Of a stretch of DNA of 64,000 nucleotides, positions 51,268 through 58,211 are shown piece after piece (position 1 is the stretch's first letter; each line of letters opens with the position of its first letter). The notes below the pieces were generated by a model. The model saw nothing but the letters and a program-made list of their open reading frames with translations. It made no database searches and had not been told where the DNA came from. Source of the DNA: Paenibacillus nanensis (GTDB lineage: Bacteria > Bacillota > Bacilli > Paenibacillales > Paenibacillaceae); NCBI RefSeq assembly GCF_003583765.1, contig NZ_QXQA01000001.1, forward strand, positions 124,001 through 188,000. Direction: 5' to 3'. The position numbers were made by a program, and so were the translations under genes.

Positions 51268-51933
51268 ATGAGTCAAACGAACAGAACGCTTTTCCGGCCT
51301 GAGATCGAATCCATCCAGCAGGCGACATTCGGCATGGGCTGCTTTTGGAGCCCGGAGGCGCTGTTCGGACAGCTGCCGGGCGTTGTGCGAACGCGGGTCG
51401 GCTATGCCGGCGGCAGCTCGCCGAATCCAAGCTATCGGGAGATGGGCGATCATACGGAGACGGTGCAGGTAGAGTTCGACCCTTCGAAGCTATCCTTCCG
51501 GCAAATCGTCACCGTATTTTGGGACAATCATAAGCCGAGCAATATTAATGGCTATAAAGGCAGGCAATATCAGTCTCTGCTGTTCTATGAGGATGCGTCC
51601 CAGAAAGAAGTCATCCATCAAGTCCTTCAGGAGTTAAAGGTTGGGGGACGGGGCGAGCCGGATACGGAGATTCATCCGTATGCCAGTTTTTACCTCGCTG
51701 AGGAGCGGCATCAAAAATATTACCTGAAGCGGTATCCCCATGCGATGGAGACGCTACTGCCGCTGTTTGATACGCATGCCGAATTTAACGATTCTACGAT
51801 TGCCGCCCGCATGAACGGATTGGCGAAAGGTTATACCGGCTTAGAGAGAGTGAAAAAAGAGATCGAAACGTGGGAGATGGAAGTGGGAGAGAGAAGCGGA
51901 ATCATTCAGCTCATCTCCCGCATCCGATGGTAA
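51268..51933 (+). CDS. msrA: Peptide-methionine (S)-S-oxide reductase
   Basis: MsrA of 221 residues that repairs oxidised methionine. The catalytic motif is GMGCFW with C25; GYAGGSSPNPSYREMGDHTE (in part) and FWDNHKP are further family marks. No Cys near the C-terminus is seen, so recycling by a resolving Cys there is doubtful. ATG 51268 sits 1 base after a run of GAGGAG; the longer frame starting at 51250 lies inside that run. It follows the slipin gene by 73 bases. Confidence 0.93.
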   Translation: MSQTNRTLFRPEIESIQQATFGMGCFWSPEALFGQLPGVVRTRVGYAGGSSPNPSYREMGDHTETVQVEFDPSKLSFRQIVTVFWDNHKPSNINGYKGRQYQSLLFYEDASQKEVIHQVLQELKVGGRGEPDTEIHPYASFYLAEERHQKYYLKRYPHAMETLLPLFDTHAEFNDSTIAARMNGLAKGYTGLERVKKEIETWEMEVGERSGIIQLISRIRW

Positions 51934-51978
51934 ACCGCCTCGTTGGCGCGGATTTCGAAACTCGTCTTGCGCACAGAG

Positions 51979-52006
51979 CCCGCTAGCCGCAAGGTTAGCG
52001 GGTTTA
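51979..52006 (+). terminator. Terminator hairpin
   Basis: Ten-pair stem CCCGCTAGCC / GGTTAGCGGG with tetraloop GCAA, followed by TTTAT; T run is short. Confidence 0.7.
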
Positions 52007-52102
52007 TGATTGCTGCGGATAATTTATGTGAATTGTGGAATGGTATAACGTAAGTCCTAAAATTACCTTCGCCTGCAGGCGGAGAAAGGAGTTGCGTGAC
52101 CG

Positions 52103-52438
52103 ATGTTAAAATTTCTACTGAAGTATATCCTTAACGGAGCGATCGTCGTTGCGCTGATGCTTTATTATACCGAAATTACATTTTGGGGCGCCGTGGCGGC
52201 CGCCACAGGATTAACCGTTCTAGCCTATTTCATCGGCGACCAGCTGATTCTGCGCGCAACGAACAATTTTTTCGCGACTGTCTGCGATTTCGTAATGGCC
52301 GCTGGCTATTTGTGGCTGTTGTCCTATTTCTTTGACTGGAGTCTGTCGTTCGGCGAGCTGCTTATCATTTCGCTTATTCTTGGGGTGGCGGAGTGGTTTC
52401 TGCACCGTCACGTGTTTCGAGAAGAGATACGCGTATAG
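52103..52438 (+). CDS. DUF2512 family membrane protein (copy 2)
   Basis: Protein of 111 residues with four helices. It aligns by eye with the copy at 43168 (helix 3 FFATVCDFVMAAGYLWLL against MMDFVVSAIVLYYV; helix 4 ELLIISLILGVAEWFLH against AVIVSLILGVIEFFVH). GGAGAAAGGAG precedes the ATG. Stand-alone gene closed by a strong terminator; function unknown. Confidence 0.82.
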   Translation: MLKFLLKYILNGAIVVALMLYYTEITFWGAVAAATGLTVLAYFIGDQLILRATNNFFATVCDFVMAAGYLWLLSYFFDWSLSFGELLIISLILGVAEWFLHRHVFREEIRV

Positions 52439-52466
52439 CTTGCTTCAATACGGATGAGCGGTAAAC

Positions 52467-52506
52467 GGCGTTCCTCAAAGCCTAAGGCGATGAGGGACGC
52501 CTTTTT
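52467..52506 (+). terminator. Rho-independent terminator
   Basis: Eleven-pair stem (52467-52477 with 52491-52501, GGCGTTCCTCA / TGAGGGACGCC, one mismatch) followed by TTTTT. Confidence 0.88.
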
Positions 52507-52618
52507 GCTTGAAAATAGATACGATTGCTGCAATGATGGGTCCAACTAAAATATTTTTTAACCCCTGTGAAAAATGCGCGTGTTCTGAGTTGTATTTCTT
52601 ATGAAAGGGGGGCTACAT

Positions 52619-53101
52619 GTGAAAGATTCATCTGAGCTCGGTGAATCTGTCCAGCAAGCGGTTATCCGATATTCGGACAGTCTGATAAGAATCGCGTTTA
52701 CTTACGTCAAAAATATCGCCGATGCGGAGGAAGTGGCGCAAGAGGTATTCCTGGCCTATTTGCGCCAAGCTCCCGTATTCGCAAGCTCCGAGCATGAGAA
52801 GGCATGGCTGATCCGGACAGCGATTAATAAAAGCAAAAACGCGGTCAAATCAGGCTGGTTTCGGAGCCGGCATCCGATACCGGAAGACTTGGCGTATATG
52901 CCCGAGGAAGAACAGGAGCTTCTTCACGCCGTGTTTGCTCTCGACAAAAAGTACAGGCTTCCTATTCATTTGCATTACTACGAGGGGTATTCCCTAGAGG
53001 AAATCGCGGAGATCTTGCAGACGAAGCCGGCTACGGTCGGCACCTGGCTGGCGCGCGGCCGGAAGCGTTTGAAAGAAGCGTTAGGAGGACAATGGGCATG
53101 A
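52619..53101 (+). CDS. ECF-type RNA polymerase sigma factor
   Basis: Sigma factor of 160 residues. Region 2 is YSDSLIRIAFTYVKNIADAEEVAQEVFL (in two parts) and region 4 LPIHLHYYEGYSLEEIAEIL with KPATVGTWLARGRKRLKE. GTG 52619 was chosen because AAAGGGGGG lies 6 bases upstream; ATG 52601 precedes that site. Its stop overlaps the start of the next gene (ATGA), which encodes a one-helix membrane protein, the usual sigma/anti-sigma arrangement. Confidence 0.9.
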   Translation: MKDSSELGESVQQAVIRYSDSLIRIAFTYVKNIADAEEVAQEVFLAYLRQAPVFASSEHEKAWLIRTAINKSKNAVKSGWFRSRHPIPEDLAYMPEEEQELLHAVFALDKKYRLPIHLHYYEGYSLEEIAEILQTKPATVGTWLARGRKRLKEALGGQWA

Positions 53102-53652
53102 AAAAACCAACCTACAGGTCGGCCGTCTCGCGGATTAAAACGAGCGATGACTTTAAAGAGAGAACGCTTGAGCGGCTTCGGCGAGAAGCGCAGCAAATCG
53201 AGCAGAGCCATTTGAATAAAGGAGGACTGAAGATGTCCAACCAAACCCAAAGAACATTCAAAGCAACGAGAAAAGCTGCGGCATGGACCGTCGGTCTTGC
53301 GGCATGCGCCGTACTGGCGTTCGGCATCTATATGGGCTTGCCGAACAACGGTACGCCAGGCGCTGAAGGCCCGCCAGTCGTAAGCGTCCCGCCGCACTCT
53401 GCCAAACAGCAGGTGAATATCGACGGCGTCATCGAGGAGGTCAGCGAAGACGGCAAGAGCTTCCGCATCGGCAGCTTGTGGGTTACGGTTACCGACGAGA
53501 CCGTATACGGCATTACCGGGCCGAATGCCCCGGATCCGTCCGAGCAGCTGGTCAGCAAGGAGTTTAAGGTGGGCAACACGGTGTCCGGCTTTACTTCCGA
53601 AGATGTCGCAAGCGGCAAAGTGACGGCCGACGCGATTTATAACAATTTCTAA
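53098..53652 (+). CDS. Probable membrane-bound anti-sigma factor or sigma-linked protein
   Basis: Protein of 184 residues: cytoplasmic N-terminus of about 65 basic residues, one membrane helix (AAAWTVGLAACAVLAFGIYMG), then an external beta-rich domain of the DUF5666/OB-fold kind (VNIDGVIEEVSEDGKSF, VGNTVSGFTSEDVASGKVTA). It has no zinc HCC motif of ZAS anti-sigma factors. ATG 53098 overlaps the sigma gene stop. Membership as anti-sigma is inferred from position and topology. Confidence 0.78.
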   Translation: MKKPTYRSAVSRIKTSDDFKERTLERLRREAQQIEQSHLNKGGLKMSNQTQRTFKATRKAAAWTVGLAACAVLAFGIYMGLPNNGTPGAEGPPVVSVPPHSAKQQVNIDGVIEEVSEDGKSFRIGSLWVTVTDETVYGITGPNAPDPSEQLVSKEFKVGNTVSGFTSEDVASGKVTADAIYNNF

Positions 53653-53656
53653 ATAG

Positions 53657-53706
53657 GAAAACGGCGTCCAAAGCCTGCTCTTGAAGCAGTGCTTGGACGC
53701 CGTTTC
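53657..53706. terminator. Bidirectional terminator
   Basis: Thirteen-pair stem AAACGGCGTCCAA / TTGGACGCCGTTT with inner pairs; TTCTTC on the plus side, TTTTCCTATTT on the minus side. It lies between convergent genes. Confidence 0.85.
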
Positions 53707-53707
53707 T

Positions 53708-54304
53708 TCATTCCGTCAAATAGGGCTGCGCCTTCTCCAGCGTATAGGCGAACAGGGTCTGAATCTCGATGCGCTGGATCTTCTCCAGCAGCGGCCGTGC
53801 CGTACCCGCCGCTCCTTGCTTCTCCTGCCAGACGATCAAATCGACGAACCGGGACGGATCCCAGCCAGATTCTGACCGGAAGGATGCGAGTATGCCTTGC
53901 GCGTACGAATCGAGGCCGGACAGCTCGGTTTCCGGTTCCCTATCCAGCCAGTCCGCGACGAGAAGACGGGTGCGCTCCATTGCGGGATGACGGCCCGCCT
54001 GACGGAACCAATATTTCGAGTTGAAGAAATCGCCTTCCATCCGGTGCATGATGCCGTGCCAGTAAGCGCCGGTGGCGTCATGCTCGATTTGCTGCGCGTA
54101 GGAGTGGGACGCGTCCAAGCTGTCGTTCCGCAGGTGAAGGCCCGCCATTAAAGCGATGACCGCCGTTTCGTCGTCGCGGCCATTCCATTCGAGCGCGTCG
54201 ATACGGGCCTCCAAGGAAGCGCTCCATATCTGCTTCGGCAGCAAGGCGGACAACGTCTCGCGGCTGTCCAATTCCTTCACGATGGCTTCTAATTCTAGCT
54301 TCAT
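53708..54304 (-). CDS. Uncharacterised protein
   Basis: Soluble protein of 198 residues, mostly helical; I recognise no named family. The pattern GAYWHGIMHRMEGDFFNSKYWF, given here in part, is conserved-looking and found in hypothetical proteins of many bacteria; a His-containing helix and Tyr/Trp pairs suggest a small-ligand or tetratricopeptide-like fold. GGGGAGG lies 11 bases before the ATG. A rival ATG 4 bases upstream is in another frame that stays open for only 76 codons. Stand-alone gene. Confidence 0.7.
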   Translation of the reverse strand: MKLELEAIVKELDSRETLSALLPKQIWSASLEARIDALEWNGRDDETAVIALMAGLHLRNDSLDASHSYAQQIEHDATGAYWHGIMHRMEGDFFNSKYWFRQAGRHPAMERTRLLVADWLDREPETELSGLDSYAQGILASFRSESGWDPSRFVDLIVWQEKQGAAGTARPLLEKIQRIEIQTLFAYTLEKAQPYLTE

Positions 54305-54405
54305 CCATGATCGACCTCCCCGTTCTTATAGCCCAAGTGTATCATAGTCCCGGGAAGAAGAGGGAGGCCGGCCTCTGAAAGCAAGAATCGGACGGTTCGG
54401 CGAAG

Positions 54406-55650
54406 CTAGAGCTGAACGCCGGTATCGCCCGCCGGTTCGAGCCGCGCTTTACCGCCCTTGCCCAGCCATTTGTTGCGCCAGCTAAGCTGCGCGACCGCCA
54501 GCAGGATTAGCGCGCAGAGCGCAATTGCGCTAAGGGTGAGGAAGCCAGGCGTATAGGAACCGGTGGACTGGTAGAGACGGCCGAGAACGAGCGGAAGCGC
54601 ATAGCCGCCAAGTCCGCCTGCGGCGCCGACGATGCCGGTCAAAAGGCCGATCTCGTTGCCGAAGCGCTGCGGGACCAGCTGGAACACGGCGCCGTTGCCC
54701 ATGCCGAGGCACATCATCGCCAGGAACAGCAGCGTGATGACGACCGGCAAGGCCGGCATCGACGCCACGGAAGCAAGCAGGATGCCCGCGCCGCAGTACA
54801 GCATGATCAGCATGCGGGTGCCGCCGAATTTATCCGACAAATAGCCGCCGACCGGACGGAAGAAGCTGCCCGCAATAACGGCTGTCGTCGTGAAGTCTGC
54901 CGCGCGGACCGGATCGAGGCCGTATTGGGTATTGAAGAAGATGGTCAGGTAGTTGGACAAGCCGACGAAGCCTCCGAAGGTGACGCAATAAAACGCGCAG
55001 AAAATCCAAGTATCGCGCTGCTTGAAGGCGTTGCCGTATTGGGCAAGCGTCCGCGGCGCCGGGCGGTTCGGACTGTTCTTAGCAAATAGGGTGAAGAAAA
55101 TGAATACGACCACGATCGGAATGAGAGCGAGGCCGAAAACAACCTCCCAGCTGCCGAAATGCTGCGCGATCCGGTTCGCGAACAGGGTCGATATTACGGT
55201 GCCGCTGTTGCCGGCGCCGGCGATGCCCATCGCGAGCCCTTGATGCTCTTTGGAATACCACTGGCTGGCGAGCGGCAGCGCGGCCGCGAACGAAGCGCCG
55301 GCTACGCCGAGCAGCAGCGCGACGATATAAAGCTGATCGAGCGACTTTACGAACTGCCAGCCCATGACAAGCGGCACTATCGTCACGATCATCCCGATTT
55401 GGGCCGTTCGTTTCGGCCCGATATAATCGGTCAAATAGCCGAGCACGAGACGTAATATGGATCCGCCGAGCACCGGCAGCGCCACGAGGTTTGCTTTTTC
55501 GACGGGAGTCATCGGGTAATCCTGTGCGATAATGACGGCTAGAGGCCCGATCAGCACCCAGATCATAAAGCTTACATCGAAATAAAGAAATGCGCTAAAC
55601 AGGGTAGGTCGGTGGCCGCTTTGCCAAAAACTTTTTTTCTCCATCTCCAT
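54406..55650 (-). CDS. nasA: NasA-like nitrate MFS transporter (locus B)
   Basis: Major facilitator of 414 residues with 12 helices, for nitrate uptake. Nitrate-transporter signatures are GVAGASFAAALPLASQWYSK with GLAMGIAGAGNSGT and, in the second half, GMGNGAVFQLVPQRF and GIVGAAGGLGGY. The GAGNSGT form is closer to NasA/NrtB-like assimilatory transporters than the locus A copy. Three ATGs lie 6 bases apart; 55650 has GGGAG 8 bases upstream and is preferred. It is divergent from nasBC. Its leader carries a GlnR/TnrA box and an ANTAR-type attenuator. Confidence 0.9.
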   Translation of the reverse strand: MEMEKKSFWQSGHRPTLFSAFLYFDVSFMIWVLIGPLAVIIAQDYPMTPVEKANLVALPVLGGSILRLVLGYLTDYIGPKRTAQIGMIVTIVPLVMGWQFVKSLDQLYIVALLLGVAGASFAAALPLASQWYSKEHQGLAMGIAGAGNSGTVISTLFANRIAQHFGSWEVVFGLALIPIVVVFIFFTLFAKNSPNRPAPRTLAQYGNAFKQRDTWIFCAFYCVTFGGFVGLSNYLTIFFNTQYGLDPVRAADFTTTAVIAGSFFRPVGGYLSDKFGGTRMLIMLYCGAGILLASVASMPALPVVITLLFLAMMCLGMGNGAVFQLVPQRFGNEIGLLTGIVGAAGGLGGYALPLVLGRLYQSTGSYTPGFLTLSAIALCALILLAVAQLSWRNKWLGKGGKARLEPAGDTGVQL

Positions 55651-55690
55651 CTCCATCTCTCCCTTTTCATCTTTCTTTCCTTTTCGGAAG

Positions 55691-55771
55691 CAAAAATAGC
55701 CGCACTCTGCCCTTGTTAAAGGGATCGAATGCGGCTTCGTTGCCGAATTTGGCGGCACGTCATTGTGCGCC
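55691..55771 (-). promoter_or_regulatory. Two-hexaloop ANTAR-type antiterminator and terminator in the nasA leader
   Basis: Read on the minus strand: hairpin P1 (55771-55751) has loop AATGAC; hairpin P2 (55745-55732) has stem CGGC/GCCG and loop AACGAA. Both loops have A at position 1 and G at position 4, the pattern bound by ANTAR proteins. The right arm of P2 is part of the left arm of a 10-pair terminator (55736-55727 with 55707-55698) followed by ATTTTTG, so P2 and the terminator exclude each other. Confidence 0.82.
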
Positions 55772-55789
55772 GTTGCCATTCCTATTTTA

Positions 55790-55806
55790 TGTCAGAAAAG
55801 TTCACA
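55790..55806. promoter_or_regulatory. GlnR/TnrA box in the nasA transcription start region
   Basis: TGTCAGAAAAGTTCACA fits TGTNA-N7-TNACA exactly. It covers about +1 to +17 of the predicted nasA transcript, a place for repression by GlnR under good nitrogen supply. Confidence 0.85.
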
Positions 55807-55812
55807 CAACGA

Positions 55813-55841
55813 ATTATAGTTCCCCTTTTCTGAGTTGTCAA
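55813..55841 (-). promoter_or_regulatory. Consensus promoter of nasA
   Basis: Minus strand TTGACA (55836-55841), 17-base spacer, TATAAT (55813-55818): a perfect sigma-A promoter with start near 55806. Confidence 0.9.
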
Positions 55842-55885
55842 TATGGCTGAGGCGTGACACGGAAAACAATTTATAGTCTATTTTA

Positions 55886-55902
55886 TGTTAGATATATTGA
55901 CA
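55886..55902. promoter_or_regulatory. GlnR/TnrA box upstream of nasB
   Basis: TGTTAGATATATTGACA fits TGTNA-N7-TNACA exactly. It overlaps the -35 box of the nasB promoter, so GlnR could repress; activation by TnrA would need a start site further downstream. Confidence 0.85.
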
Positions 55903-55925
55903 TATGTTCCGGCATGCTCTACGCT
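55897..55925 (+). promoter_or_regulatory. nasB promoter
   Basis: TTGACA (55897-55902), 17-base spacer, weak -10 TACGCT (55920-55925). The poor -10 suits a regulated promoter; start expected near 55932. Confidence 0.65.
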
Positions 55926-55942
55926 AGCCTTATGATGTGAGC

Positions 55943-56021
55943 CGCACAATGGGGTGCGTGTTCAGCAGGCGACGATGCCTTTTTCCGTATAAAGCGGGAA
56001 AGGGCTTTTTATGCTTTTTTT
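55943..56021 (+). promoter_or_regulatory. Two-hexaloop ANTAR-type antiterminator and terminator in the nasB leader
   Basis: Hairpin P1 CGCAC/GTGCG (55943-55958) has loop AATGGG (A at 1, G at 4). Hairpin P2 AGGC/GCCT (55967-55980) has loop GACGAT (G at 4, but G instead of A at 1). The P2 right arm overlaps the left arm of an 11-pair terminator (55977-55987 with 55995-56005) that is followed by TTTTT, ATGC and seven T. The layout matches the nasA leader on the other strand. Confidence 0.8.
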
Positions 56022-56066
56022 CAATCTGGGAAGCCGAGGGGCGTTCTTCTTGGGATGTGAGAATTC

Positions 56067-58211
56067 GTGAAAAAAACAAAGCTGGTTGTAGTCGGAAACG
56101 GCATGGCAGGGGTTAGGTGCGTAGAGGAAATATTAAAGCTGGATCCGGAGCGGTTCCATATTACGATTATCGGCAGCGAGCCGCGGCCGAACTATAACCG
56201 GATTCTGTTGTCCAAAGTGCTGCAGGGCAATTCCTCGATGGATGAGATCGTCCTTAACGATTGGTCCTGGTACAAGGAGAACGGCATTGAGCTGCTTGCC
56301 GGGGAGAGCGTGGTCCGGATCCGTAAGGAAGAAAAAATCGTAGAGACGGCGTCCGGTATAAAGGCGGGCTATGACGTTCTTATACTGGCGACGGGCTCTT
56401 CGCCGTTTATGCCGCCGATTGACGGCATTCGTAAGCCGGGCGTTATCGCATTCCGGAACATGGACGATTGCCGCGTCATGATGGACTATGCGGTGAAGTA
56501 CCGGAAGGCGGCGGTGATCGGGGGCGGTCTGCTCGGATTGGAGGCGGCGAGAGGGCTGCTTCATCTTGGGATGGAGACCGAGGTCATTCACAACGCGCCT
56601 TATTTAATGAACCGCCAGCTGGACTTGATGTCCGCCGAGCTGCTTCGCAAGGAGCTGGAGGGTCAAGGGATGCGCTTCCGGCTTAACGCGAACACCGAAA
56701 GCATAGTCGGGCGCAGCAGGGCGAAGGGTCTCAGGTTTACGTCAGGAGCCGTGCTAGATGCCGATCTGATTATCGTCGCCGTAGGGATTAGCCCGAATAT
56801 TGAGCTGGCGCGCGGCTGCGGTATCGCAACGAATAGGGCGATCATTGTCGACGACTATATGCGGACCAGCGCTCCGGATATTTACGCCGTAGGGGAATGC
56901 GCCGAGCATCGAGGGATCGCGTATGGTCTGGTTGCTCCTCTCTACGAGCAGGGCAAAGTGCTGGCGCGCGCGCTGTGCCGGCCAGACGAAGAGAATGCGC
57001 CGTACACGGGCTCGATTCCTTCCGCCAAGCTGAAGGTGTCCGGCGTGGAGATGTTCTCGGTCGGCGATATCGAAGCGGAGACTGCACTGCAATCGTTCGA
57101 CGGCATAAAAGGAACGTACAAAAAAGTGACGATGCGAGGCGGGCGTATATGCGGCGCCATTCTGTACGGCGACACGGCGGAGAGCGGCGCGCTGCTGCAA
57201 ATGGTGAAGCGAGGAGCGCCGGCGAGCGAGCTGGCGAGCGCGGCAAGCACGTCTGGCGGCGGGCGCGAGCAGGACGAGATAATCGCCGCGATGCCCGACC
57301 GGGAAACCGTGTGCGCCTGCAACGCCGTAACCAAATCGATGATTTTAAAGGCGGTTGCCGAAGAAGGACTGGAGACGGCTGATCAGGTGCGGGACCGGAC
57401 GAAGGCGTCCAGTTCATGCGGAGGCTGCCGGGCGACCGTGGAGGCGATCGTAGGCTTTGCCAAGCGAAGCGGCGCAGAGGGGATGGCGGAAAAGTCCGTT
57501 CCGATGTGCGGATGTACGGAAAGCGCCCATCATGAGGTGAAGGAAGCCATCGCAAATAGTGACCGCGGCTGGAGAAGCCCGGAAGAAGCGGTGCAGGCGC
57601 TCGGATGGCGGAACCTGTCCGGCTGCGATACGTGTATGCCGGCAATCCGATATTATATGTCGTTAAAGATTGTTGATGCGGGTCGGAGCCTTACGGGTGA
57701 GATAGGAAGGAGATCGTTTATCGGATTAAAAATTAACGTCGCTGAAGATGACGGCGCCGGTTCGCCATTCGGGTATGATGCTCTCTGCTTAGGCGGCGAG
57801 CTTCGGCGGATGGGCGAGACGTTAACCTTCCCTTATCCCGTGAGAGCGGCCGCCGCCTCCGGCATTCATCAAGCCGTCGGCGTGCTCGTTCATGACATCG
57901 GGCTGAACGGATCGCCGGCAGGCTGGGAGATTTACGCGGCTGGGCATTCGGAGAATCCCGTAAAGCAAGGACAGCTGCTTGGGCTTGTGGAGACGAGCGG
58001 GCAGGCGCTTGAGCTCGCGGGCGCATGTCTGCAGCTGTATAGAGAGCGGGCAGACTTCCTGGAGCCGATGTGGAAGTGGGTAGAACGGGAGGGCATCGTA
58101 GAGATTAGGGAGGCGCTGTTTGACCCGGAAGCGCGCGCGGCGTTATTTGCTTCGTTTGCTTCGGCTGGGGGAGACGCGTTTCGTTTAGAGAGGGAGGGAG
58201 TGCGGCTATGA
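56067..58211 (+). CDS. nasB: NasB-type electron transfer subunit of assimilatory nitrate reductase
   Basis: Flavoprotein of 714 residues that passes NAD(P)H electrons to NasC. It has the FAD/NAD fold (LVVVGNGMAGVRCVEEI; AAVIGGGLLGLEAARGL), a first BFD [2Fe-2S] segment (CACNAVTKSMIL with CGGCRA), a second (CGCTESAHHEV with CDTCMP), and only a remnant ferredoxin-like half of the nitrite/sulphite reductase module; the sirohaem domain is missing. This fits B. subtilis NasB rather than NirB, although it is clearly related to the NirB encoded at 35564. GTG start at 56067 after GGGATGTGAG. It overlaps nasC by four bases. Confidence 0.88.
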   Translation: MKKTKLVVVGNGMAGVRCVEEILKLDPERFHITIIGSEPRPNYNRILLSKVLQGNSSMDEIVLNDWSWYKENGIELLAGESVVRIRKEEKIVETASGIKAGYDVLILATGSSPFMPPIDGIRKPGVIAFRNMDDCRVMMDYAVKYRKAAVIGGGLLGLEAARGLLHLGMETEVIHNAPYLMNRQLDLMSAELLRKELEGQGMRFRLNANTESIVGRSRAKGLRFTSGAVLDADLIIVAVGISPNIELARGCGIATNRAIIVDDYMRTSAPDIYAVGECAEHRGIAYGLVAPLYEQGKVLARALCRPDEENAPYTGSIPSAKLKVSGVEMFSVGDIEAETALQSFDGIKGTYKKVTMRGGRICGAILYGDTAESGALLQMVKRGAPASELASAASTSGGGREQDEIIAAMPDRETVCACNAVTKSMILKAVAEEGLETADQVRDRTKASSSCGGCRATVEAIVGFAKRSGAEGMAEKSVPMCGCTESAHHEVKEAIANSDRGWRSPEEAVQALGWRNLSGCDTCMPAIRYYMSLKIVDAGRSLTGEIGRRSFIGLKINVAEDDGAGSPFGYDALCLGGELRRMGETLTFPYPVRAAAASGIHQAVGVLVHDIGLNGSPAGWEIYAAGHSENPVKQGQLLGLVETSGQALELAGACLQLYRERADFLEPMWKWVEREGIVEIREALFDPEARAALFASFASAGGDAFRLEREGVRL

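Noticed and set aside
55659..55779. N-terminal extension of the nasA frame up to 55779
   Set aside because: It would translate through the ANTAR-type hairpins and terminator; a good ribosome site supports the start at 55650.
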